Below, one piece after another: positions 55,959-64,000 of a stretch of 64,000 nucleotides of DNA (positions are counted from its first letter, which is position 1; each line of letters opens with the position of its first letter). The notes under the pieces are model-generated. The model had not been told where the DNA came from. It did no database searches and saw only the letters and a program-made list of their open reading frames with translations. Both the position numbers and the translations under genes were made by a program. The stretch lies in assembly GCF_001411475.1 (NCBI RefSeq), contig NZ_LLWH01000001.1, forward strand, positions 148,308-212,307. The letters are read 5' to 3'. The stretch is from Pseudomonas endophytica (GTDB taxonomy: Bacteria > Pseudomonadota > Gammaproteobacteria > Pseudomonadales > Pseudomonadaceae).

Positions 55959-58504
55959 TTCTCCAACACACAGGAATAAGCCAGCTGGCTGTTCTGCAAG
56001 GTCGCACGCACTTGGGCGGCACTGTCCAGCGCCAGCACCTGCTGGGCCAAGGTCTGACAGGTGCTGAACTCCAACTCGCGCACTTGGGCTTTGATCGTGG
56101 CAATTAACGGCACGCTCACCGATAACTCATCAACCCCCAACCCGACCAGCACCGGCACCGCCAATGACTCAGAGGCCAACGCACCACATACACCCACCCA
56201 CTTGCCGTGAGCATGGGCGGCATTAACGGTGGTGGCGATCAGGCGCAATACCGCCGGGTGAAAGCTGTCAGCTTGGCTGGCCAGACGCGGATGATCACGG
56301 TCCATCGCCAAGGTGTATTGGGTCAGGTCGTTGGTGCCAATCGAGAAAAAATCCACTTCTGGGGCAAACACGTCGGCCATTAACGCAGCCGCCGGGACCT
56401 CAATCATGATCCCCAACTTAGGCAGACGCTGGATGCCTAAGCGCTGCGCTTGCTCTTCAAGCAGTTGACGGGCGAGACGCAACTCGGACAGCTCAGTGAC
56501 CATCGGCAACATGATGTGCAAACGTGTCAGTTCGTGACTGGCCAGAATCGTACTGAACTGTTCACGCAGCAGTTCAGGACGCTGCAAACACAGGCGAATA
56601 CCGCGCATCCCTAAAAAAGGATTGGCCTCGGATTCCATCGGCACGTAGGGCAGCGGTTTGTCGCCGCCGACATCCAATGTACGCACGACCAAGTTGTACT
56701 CAGCGCCCACGGTACGGGCGATGGCGCGGTAAGTGGCGACCTGTTCGTCGTGGTCCGGGGCATGGCTGCGCCCCAAGTACAAGAACTCAGAGCGCAGCAA
56801 GCCGACACCGTCGGCGCCCATGGCCATGCCCCGCTCGGCGTCGTCCATCGAAGCAATGTTGGCCGACACGTCGATATGACGCCCATCCCGGGTCTGCGCT
56901 GGCTGCGCCGCTTGGGCCACATCACACGCTTGGCGCACATGCAGCTGCTCACGTTGGCGCGTGAGTGCTTCAACGGCCGCTTCGCTAGGACGCACGTGCA
57001 ATATGCCCTGCTGTGCATCCAAGAGCACTGGCGTGCCGTTGGCCAAGTTCAACACGTGTTGTGGCAAGCCGCACAGGGCTGGCAAGCCCAAGGCCCTGGC
57101 CAGAATCGCCACGTGGCTGGTTGCGCCGCCGCCCACGGTGACAAAGCCCAGCACCTTGGTAGTGTCCAGCCCTGCGGTTTGCGACGGATTGAGCTGGTCG
57201 GCAATCAGGATGGCATTGTCCGGCAACGTTTGAATCGCGTCCTCGATCCGCAGAATCAGCTTGAGGACGCGCAGCCCAACATCCGCGAGGTCTTGCGCCC
57301 TTTCAGCCAGAAAAGCGTTACCGCCCTGTCTAAACAGGTATTCATTCGCCTCAATCGCATGCATCCAAGCATAAGCCGCACTATGGCCAGAGGCCATTAA
57401 GGCGGACGCATAGTCCAACAGGCTAGGGTCTTGCAGCAGCTCGCGATGGGCGCTGAAGATATGGGCTTGCGGTCCTTGGCTGAATTCACGGCCCAGGGTG
57501 TCGAGCGCTTTATCAGCCGCTAACAAAGCGCCTTGCAATTGCGCTTTTTCAAACGCTTCCCCGGCCCCTGCTTGCGGATAGTCCAGAGGCTGTTCAGCGA
57601 TCTGCACAACGTGCCCATACACCGCCCCAGAAGACGCACACACCCCGCGCAACAAGGTGCCATCTATCGGAGTCGGCGCGGCTACAGGCTCGCCCATGGA
57701 TGAAGGAGCGGGCTGGGCAAGCAGCGTCGGCGCTTCGCCGCAACCCGCCAACAACAACTCAGACAACACGCCTATGGCTTGCTCGGCATCCTCACCGCTC
57801 GCGCTGATCTGCACCACATCCGCGTAGGTGGTTTGCAGGGTCAAGATCGCGACCAGTGACTTGGCGTTGGCCCTGCGTTCTTGTTTGTGCAGCTCAATCA
57901 TCGCGGCAAAGCCCTTGGCCGCCTGTGCAAACACTGTCGCCGGGCGGGCATGCAGGCCGTTGCGGTTGGGCAGCGCAATGGCTACTGAGAACAGCGCCTC
58001 GCCTTGAAGGGTAGCCTCCTGAACCACGACTTGCGGTTGCTCCACCTCCAAGCGCAGCAACGGTTGGCCGCAATCGACTAGGTCACAAGCGTGCGACCAG
58101 GGCGTAAAGCGTTCGCCACTGACCACCAACATTAAGGTGAGCAAGCTGCGTGCCTGCTGGGCAATCGCGTCGGCATCAAACTCAATCAACGCCTGCCCGG
58201 CCACTACCTGCTGCCCCTCTTCGACCAACGCGGTGAAACCTCTGCCGCCGAGGTTTACCGTATCCAAACCGATGTGCAACAACACTTGCACGCCGTTGGC
58301 ACTGGTAATGCTGAGCGCGTGCCCAGTTTTTTGCAGATTGCTGATGACTCCAGCCAGCGGCGCGCACAGCACCTGCGACGTTGGGTCGATACACAGACCG
58401 TCGCCCATCAAACGACTGGAGAACACCGGGTCAGGCACCTGTTCGAGCGCGATTAAAACCCCGGATAACGGCGCCAGCAGTTCCACTTGTTGGGATGTAA
58501 CCAT
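55955..58504 (-). CDS. Multiphosphoryl transfer protein EIIA-HPr-EI
   Basis: This 849-residue fusion carries EIIA (crr-type) at 1-150 with active His77 in VLLHIGL and His62, HPr at about 168-260 with His185 in NGLHARPA, and enzyme I from about 285 onward with His464 in GGGATSHVAILA and the PEP-site GTNDLTQYTLAMDR. It supplies phosphate from PEP to the TreB transporter encoded upstream, so this locus has a private PTS chain. ATG 58504 is preferred over a GTG twelve bases upstream. Confidence 0.93.
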   Translation of the reverse strand: MVTSQQVELLAPLSGVLIALEQVPDPVFSSRLMGDGLCIDPTSQVLCAPLAGVISNLQKTGHALSITSANGVQVLLHIGLDTVNLGGRGFTALVEEGQQVVAGQALIEFDADAIAQQARSLLTLMLVVSGERFTPWSHACDLVDCGQPLLRLEVEQPQVVVQEATLQGEALFSVAIALPNRNGLHARPATVFAQAAKGFAAMIELHKQERRANAKSLVAILTLQTTYADVVQISASGEDAEQAIGVLSELLLAGCGEAPTLLAQPAPSSMGEPVAAPTPIDGTLLRGVCASSGAVYGHVVQIAEQPLDYPQAGAGEAFEKAQLQGALLAADKALDTLGREFSQGPQAHIFSAHRELLQDPSLLDYASALMASGHSAAYAWMHAIEANEYLFRQGGNAFLAERAQDLADVGLRVLKLILRIEDAIQTLPDNAILIADQLNPSQTAGLDTTKVLGFVTVGGGATSHVAILARALGLPALCGLPQHVLNLANGTPVLLDAQQGILHVRPSEAAVEALTRQREQLHVRQACDVAQAAQPAQTRDGRHIDVSANIASMDDAERGMAMGADGVGLLRSEFLYLGRSHAPDHDEQVATYRAIARTVGAEYNLVVRTLDVGGDKPLPYVPMESEANPFLGMRGIRLCLQRPELLREQFSTILASHELTRLHIMLPMVTELSELRLARQLLEEQAQRLGIQRLPKLGIMIEVPAAALMADVFAPEVDFFSIGTNDLTQYTLAMDRDHPRLASQADSFHPAVLRLIATTVNAAHAHGKWVGVCGALASESLAVPVLVGLGVDELSVSVPLIATIKAQVRELEFSTCQTLAQQVLALDSAAQVRATLQNSQLAYSCVLEN

Positions 58505-58564
58505 GTCTTCACCCACAGTTGATTCGGTTAAGTGCTGATGGAGCGCAAGCCCCCACAGCGTCGC

Positions 58565-59722
<1,158 letters not shown>

Positions 59723-59745
59723 GTGTGCTGAGCATGCTGGGCCGT

Positions 59746-59780
59746 TGTAGGAGCTGCCGCAGGCTGCGACAGCTCCTACA
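59746..59780. repeat. REP palindrome overlapping the end of treC
   Basis: TGTAGGAGCTG and CAGCTCCTACA flank a short CGCAGGCTGCG centre. The treC stop (TAG, 59776-59778) lies inside the right arm. Confidence 0.85.
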
Positions 59781-61425
59781 GAGGGGTGAGGTGCACGGCA
59801 AACGATTCGTAGGGGCGCAAGCAGATGCGCCTCGTTCGGGGCGGATGGGCGTCGTAGTTACTGATCAATAAGCGCTGCGTCATGCCTTGGGTGATGACGT
59901 GCTCAGGTAACTCAACCTCGCACGCGGTGCCATAGAAGTTGTTGAGCACCAGTAAACTTTCGCCCTCGCCTTGGCGCAGATACGCCCAAACGCGTGGGTG
60001 ATCGACCAGCAACTCTCGGTATTCGCCGTGCACCAGCAGCGGCTCCTCGCGGCGTAAAGCGATCAGGCGCCGGTAGTGATGCAGCACCGAACTCGGGTCG
60101 TTCATCTGGTTTTGAACGTTGATCAGCGTCGCGTTTTCAGGAAGATCAATCCACGGCTCAACGCTGCTGAAACCCGCATGGGGCTGGTGATTCCACTGCA
60201 TCGGCGTGCGGCTGTTGTCCCGCGACTTTTGCCGGATCGCCGCCATGCAGTCGTCATGGGCCACGCCTGCTTCACGCTGGATGCGATAGATGTTCAGGGT
60301 TTCAACGTCGCGGTATTGCTCAATGCGCTCGAAACCTGGGTTGGTCATGCCGATTTCTTCGCCCTGAAACACATACGGCGTGCCTTGCAGGCAGTGCAGT
60401 GCGGTAGCGAGCATCTTGGCTGACACCACTCGAAACTCACCGCTGTGGCCAAAACGTGACACCGCACGTGGCTGGTCATGGTTACACCAAAACAACGCGT
60501 TCCAGCCTCCGCCCGCCTGCATGCCGACTTGCCAGTCAGACAGGATGCGCTTGAGCGCCAGAAAGTCGAAGTCGGCGCGAACCCACTTTTGCATGTCCGG
60601 GTAATCCACTTTCAAGTGATGAAAGTTGAAGGTCATCGACAGCTCTTCGCTCTCTGGGCGCGAGTAGCGAACGCAGTGTTCAAGGCAGGTAGAAGACATT
60701 TCGCCCACGTTCACCAGGTCGTGCCCGGCGAAGACTTCGCGATGCATCTCTTGCAGGTAGTGATGCACGTTGGGGCCGTCGGTGTAAAAGCGTCGGCCAT
60801 CGGTGTCGTCTTGCGCAAAGTGCGCGGGCTTAGAGATCAGGTTGATCACGTCCAGCCGGAAACCGCCCACGCCTTTGTCACGCCAATAGCGCATCAGTGC
60901 GTAGACTTCGGCGCGGACCTTGGGGTTGTCCCAGTTCAGGTCGGCCTGGGTGTGGTCAAACAGATGCAAATAGTACTGACCGGTTTGCGCCTCGTATTCC
61001 CAGGCCGAACCACCGAACTTGGACGCCCAATTGTTCGGCTGATCACGCCAGATATAGAAGTCGCGGTACGGGTTGTCGAGGCTGCTGCGCGCTTGCTGGA
61101 ACCACTCATGTTCGATGGAGGTGTGGTTCACCACGATATCGAGCATCAACTTGATCCCGCGGGCGTTGGCCTCGCGGATCAATACGTCGCAATCGGCCAT
61201 GCTGCCGTAGCTGGGGTCGATGGCGTAGTAATCGCTGATGTCATAGCCGTTATCGCGCTGCGGCGAGCGCAAAAAAGGCGTCAGCCACAGGTAATCAACA
61301 CCCAGCCACTGCAAGTAATCGAGTTTGTCGACCACGCCCAGCAAGTCACCGGTGGCATTGCCCGCGTGGCTGTGAAAACTTTTGGGGTAGACCTGATAGA
61401 TCACCGAACGCTGCCAGTCGTGCAT
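59776..61425 (-). CDS. treC: Trehalose-6-phosphate hydrolase
   Basis: This 549-residue cytoplasmic GH13 alpha-amylase-fold enzyme splits trehalose 6-phosphate into glucose and glucose 6-phosphate. Conserved regions: DIVVNHTS, the nucleophile Asp192 in GFRLDVINL, the acid Glu242 in VNVGEMSS, and Asp317 in NHDQPR. The substrate is supported by the trehalose-type PTS gene 29 bases upstream. Its last codons and stop lie in a REP palindrome, so the C-terminus (LTPL) may have been trimmed or replaced by REP insertion. Oligo-1,6-glucosidase is the closest alternative. Confidence 0.92.
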   Translation of the reverse strand: MHDWQRSVIYQVYPKSFHSHAGNATGDLLGVVDKLDYLQWLGVDYLWLTPFLRSPQRDNGYDISDYYAIDPSYGSMADCDVLIREANARGIKLMLDIVVNHTSIEHEWFQQARSSLDNPYRDFYIWRDQPNNWASKFGGSAWEYEAQTGQYYLHLFDHTQADLNWDNPKVRAEVYALMRYWRDKGVGGFRLDVINLISKPAHFAQDDTDGRRFYTDGPNVHHYLQEMHREVFAGHDLVNVGEMSSTCLEHCVRYSRPESEELSMTFNFHHLKVDYPDMQKWVRADFDFLALKRILSDWQVGMQAGGGWNALFWCNHDQPRAVSRFGHSGEFRVVSAKMLATALHCLQGTPYVFQGEEIGMTNPGFERIEQYRDVETLNIYRIQREAGVAHDDCMAAIRQKSRDNSRTPMQWNHQPHAGFSSVEPWIDLPENATLINVQNQMNDPSSVLHHYRRLIALRREEPLLVHGEYRELLVDHPRVWAYLRQGEGESLLVLNNFYGTACEVELPEHVITQGMTQRLLISNYDAHPPRTRRICLRPYESFAVHLTPL

Positions 61426-61454
61426 GAGAGTTCCTCAAAAAGAAGGGTGATCGT

Positions 61455-62897
61455 TCAGGCGACGCGATAGCCGGGACGGATGATTTTCAGGCTCAGCCCG
61501 CAGGTCAGGGCAAAGGGCACGAGCATGGCCACCAACATGCCCACCACGAACATCGGGATGTGCTGCGGGATAACCGAAATAAAACCCGGCAAGCCGCCGA
61601 CGCCGATTGCCGAGGCTTGAACCTTGTTCAGTGAGAGGAAAATACTGCCCAGCGCCGAGCCAATCAGCGCGGCGTAAAACGGGAATTTGTAGCGCAGGTT
61701 GACCCCGAACATGGCCGGCTCAGTGATGCCGAAATACGCCGACACCGCCGAGGTTGAAGCCATGCTGCGCTCGCGCGCGTTGCGGCTCATAAAGAACACG
61801 CCAAGCGCGGCGCTGCCTTGGGCCAAGTTGGACATCACGATCATCGGCCAGATAAATGTACCGCCGTGGGTCGCGATCAATTGCAGGTCAACAGCCAGAA
61901 ACATGTGGTGCATGCCGGTAATCACCAGCGGTGCGTACAACACACCGAAGAGCATGCCGCCGAGCACCGGCGCCAGATCAAATACCATGACCACGCCTTG
62001 GGTGATCAACCCCCCCACATAACGCGTGACCGGGCCGATGATCGCCAGCGCCAACACTCCCGTAATGACGATGGTGGTGATGGGCACGATCAGCAATTGA
62101 ATGGCATTCGGCACCCGTGCCCGCAGCCATTTCTCGATCACGCTCATGACGTAGGCGGCCAGCAGAATCGGCAGGATTTGCCCTTGATAGCCCACCTTCT
62201 CGATCTGCAATACACCCAAGATGTTGAAGTACGGCAGGCTTTGGCCATCCAATCCGGCGACGGCTTTGCCGTAGTTCCAGGCATTGAGCAAGTCGGGATG
62301 AACCAGCATTAGGCCGAGCACGATGCCGAGGACTTCACTGCCGCCAAAGCGCTTAGCGGCTGACCAACCCACCAGTGCAGGCAAAAATACAAATGAGGTG
62401 TTGGCCATCAGATTGATCAGGCTCCACAGCCCGTCCAGCGAGGGGTAAGCATCGAGCAATGTGGTGTCGTTAATGAACATGCCTTTGGCGCTGAGCAGGT
62501 TGTTAACCCCCATCAGCAGACCCGCAATGATCAGCGCGGGCAGAATCGGCATGAAAACATCCGAAAGCACTCGTACCAGACGCTGTGCAGCGTTGGCCTT
62601 GTCAGCGCCCTTTTGTTTGACCTCGGCAATGGTTGTTGCCGCGAGGCCGGTTTGCTCACGTAAGGCGGCGTACACCTTGTCGACGTCGCCGGGGCCAATG
62701 ACGATCTGATACTGACCGCCCGTGAAGAAAGAACCTTTGACCAGGTCTATTTGATGGAGCGCTGCGCTGTCCACCAAACTGGGGTCTTTGAGGGCCAAAC
62801 GCAGGCGTGTGACGCAATGCGCTACCTGCTCCAAGTTGTCAACGCCACCCAAGCCTTGCAGCAACTGGTTGGCGATTTTCGAATAGTCGTGGCTCAT
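61455..62897 (-). CDS. treB: Trehalose-specific PTS permease EIIBC
   Basis: This 480-residue inner-membrane protein has an N-terminal EIIB domain with the phosphorylated cysteine at about residue 27 in AHCVTRLRL, and an EIIC domain of about ten helices from residue 105 on, with the family GVNNLL and GITEPAMFGVNLRYKFPF parts. It lacks EIIA, which the fused EIIA-HPr-EI protein supplies. ATG 62897 has a GGAAG site. It is the first gene of the operon and is divergent from treR. Confidence 0.93.
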   Translation of the reverse strand: MSHDYSKIANQLLQGLGGVDNLEQVAHCVTRLRLALKDPSLVDSAALHQIDLVKGSFFTGGQYQIVIGPGDVDKVYAALREQTGLAATTIAEVKQKGADKANAAQRLVRVLSDVFMPILPALIIAGLLMGVNNLLSAKGMFINDTTLLDAYPSLDGLWSLINLMANTSFVFLPALVGWSAAKRFGGSEVLGIVLGLMLVHPDLLNAWNYGKAVAGLDGQSLPYFNILGVLQIEKVGYQGQILPILLAAYVMSVIEKWLRARVPNAIQLLIVPITTIVITGVLALAIIGPVTRYVGGLITQGVVMVFDLAPVLGGMLFGVLYAPLVITGMHHMFLAVDLQLIATHGGTFIWPMIVMSNLAQGSAALGVFFMSRNARERSMASTSAVSAYFGITEPAMFGVNLRYKFPFYAALIGSALGSIFLSLNKVQASAIGVGGLPGFISVIPQHIPMFVVGMLVAMLVPFALTCGLSLKIIRPGYRVA

Positions 62898-62920
62898 GCG
62901 TTGTCTTCCGCGTGGAATTT

Positions 62921-62928
62921 TTATTATT
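62921..62928 (-). promoter_or_regulatory. Candidate Hfq/Crc site before treB
   Basis: The minus strand reads AATAATAA followed by AAA, 12 bases before the GGAAG ribosome site. A full AAnAAnAA match. Confidence 0.45.
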
Positions 62929-62963
62929 GAGCGTCGTTTTGGCAGCACGCTGGAGCGAAACCT

Positions 62964-63005
62964 ACTCGTCTGTACGAGTTAATGCAACAACTGGTACAGA
63001 CGAGT
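62964..63005. promoter_or_regulatory. Two TreR-type operators in the treB-treR gap
   Basis: O1 ACTCGTCTGTACGAGT (62964-62979) is a perfect 6-4-6 inverted repeat. O2 ACTGGTACAGACGAGT (62990-63005) is the same site with one mismatch, in opposite orientation. Centres are 26 bp apart. They can control both divergent genes. Confidence 0.7.
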
Positions 63006-63185
63006 TAGAAGATAGTTGAGGGCTCTGCTTAACTGTGAAGTGATTAATAATTTCAGCTATCAGCCACATCCGAAAAAAGCGCCTGAAAGATCCTAAAACA
63101 CTGTCTATTGCGCAGTGCTTGCGCTGCTAAGCGCCCTGCCTTTAAGGTTCGGGCCTTGAACAGCTAACGGCACCGAGCCATCGCC

Positions 63186-63890
63186 ATGACCAAATACAGC
63201 CAGATTTATACTGATCTGCTTGCGAACATCAGCACTGAGCGCTTGGCGCGCGGTGCCCGCTTGCCGTCCGAAACTGAGTTGATGAGCCGTTACCAAGCCA
63301 GCCGCGGGACTGTGCGTAAGGCGATAGAACAGCTGCAAGAACGCGGCTTTGCGCAAAAGATCCATGGCAAAGGGACGTTTGTCCTGTCATCGCACCCCAT
63401 TGAGTTTCAATTGGGCGGCATCGTCAGCTTTCAGGAAACCCATCCCAGCCTCGGCAATGACGTCAGCACCGAGGTGGTTGAGTTCACCCACTTCCCGCTT
63501 GAAGGCTCGCTCAGTGACAAGATCGACGCCGAGCTTGGCAGCCTGATTACCCGCGTTAAACGCGTGCGGCGCATTGAGGGCAAACGCGTGATTCTGGACA
63601 TCAACTACTTCGTCAGCGACTTGATTCCGGGGTTAAACCAAGAGATCGCCCAGCACTCGATTTATGCGTTTATCGAGCAGACGTTGAACCTGCAGATCAG
63701 TTTTGCCCAGCGCACCATCGAAGCGGTGCCGCGCAGTAAAGACGATCAACTGCATCTGGATCTGGAAGGGCAAAGCCATGTGATTGTGGTGAGCAACCAG
63801 ACGTTTTTGCAGGATGGAAGGCAGTTCGAGTACACCGAGTCGCGGCATACCTTGGACAAGTTTTACTTTTCGGACATTGCCAGACGTTAA
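63186..63890 (+). CDS. treR: GntR-family trehalose operon repressor
   Basis: This 234-residue regulator has an N-terminal GntR winged helix (LPSETELMSRYQASRGTVRKAI, about 23-44) and a C-terminal UTRA ligand domain that in known TreR proteins binds trehalose 6-phosphate. It is divergent from treB with operator-like repeats between. The ATG at 63186 lacks a strong ribosome site, but the beginning MTKYSQIYTDLLANI is typical. Confidence 0.92.
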   Translation: MTKYSQIYTDLLANISTERLARGARLPSETELMSRYQASRGTVRKAIEQLQERGFAQKIHGKGTFVLSSHPIEFQLGGIVSFQETHPSLGNDVSTEVVEFTHFPLEGSLSDKIDAELGSLITRVKRVRRIEGKRVILDINYFVSDLIPGLNQEIAQHSIYAFIEQTLNLQISFAQRTIEAVPRSKDDQLHLDLEGQSHVIVVSNQTFLQDGRQFEYTESRHTLDKFYFSDIARR

Positions 63891-64000
63891 AAGCTGTAAT
63901 TGGAGACAACCCATTACTGTAGGAGATTTCCTATCGTCCAGACGCCGCGCTGTCGCGTAGCAAACGGGCTAAGTCTGTAGTCGCTGAAACAGCCTCGCGC
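63891..64000. other. End of window after treR
   Basis: An ACTGTAGGAG half of a REP element at 63916-63925 is followed by sequence without its complement inside the window. No gene is visible. Confidence 0.5.

Noticed and set aside
60478..61470. A 330-codon open frame antisense to treC
   Set aside because: It overlaps the strongly supported treC completely and has no recognisable domain.

Overview
The window is chromosomal DNA of a Pseudomonas, most likely of the P. fluorescens group. Supporting evidence: the bfr / grxD / argF / orphan ABC ATPase order, the aatJQMP-aauSR acidic amino-acid locus with AauR boxes, a second Lon followed by an Icp-type peptidase inhibitor, a trehalose PTS, and at least ten copies of the Pseudomonas GTAGGAGC-type REP palindrome between genes. 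No RNA gene, CRISPR array, insertion sequence or prophage was seen.

Layout. 0-3.7 kb: end of a bacterioferritin, monothiol glutaredoxin, ornithine carbamoyltransferase, an orphan ABC ATPase and a YbaK deacylase. 4.1-9.3 kb: glycerol regulon glpF-glpK-glpR-glpD with matching GlpR-type operators before glpF and glpD. 9.4-16.6 kb: aatJQMP importer for glutamate/aspartate, its two-component regulator AauS-AauR, a sigma54 promoter with two upstream TTCGG-N4-CCGAA boxes, and a GlpM-like membrane protein. 16.7-18.4 kb: an arginase-fold protein and two half-size EamA/SMR membrane proteins. 18.5-26.8 kb: a MipA-like outer-membrane protein, divergent from a tightly packed six-gene operon (HAD phosphatase, class III aminotransferase, serine hydrolase, GNAT/FemAB-like transferase, sensor kinase, NtrC-type regulator). 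That operon has its own sigma54 promoter and an 18-bp upstream palindrome. I know no described function for it, and it is the best candidate for a new system. 27-35.8 kb: metE/metR, Nudix and GNAT proteins, a membrane-anchored GltB-like flavoprotein, an OpgC-like protein, and a YqjI/YqjH-like iron pair. 36-43.5 kb: Pr6Pr and VF530 proteins, a Zur-boxed ZnuD-like receptor, OprB porin and PQQ glucose dehydrogenase. 43.5-47.9 kb: an AT-richer orphan type VI secretion effector of the VasX/BTH_I2691 type with its DUF6708-like partner. 48.1-54.2 kb: second Lon with a sigma32-type promoter, a hypothetical protein, Icp-like lipoprotein, CmoA-CmoB and TadA. 54.2-55.6 kb: Tat-exported multicopper oxidase. 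55.7-63.9 kb: trehalose PTS operon (treB, treC, a broken maltoporin-like gene, an EIIA-HPr-EI fusion, an EIIB-like protein without its cysteine) divergent from treR.

How the parts work together. Several loci are self-contained circuits with the regulator beside its target: glpR/glpFKD, aauSR/aatJQMP, the unnamed two-component system and its operon, metR/metE, the YqjI-like regulator and its reductase, and treR/treBC. A-rich AAnAAnAA motifs near the starts of glpF, aatJ, treB and the maltoporin-like gene suggest additional Hfq/Crc translational repression. All family assignments come from reading motifs and general similarity; no database search was run.
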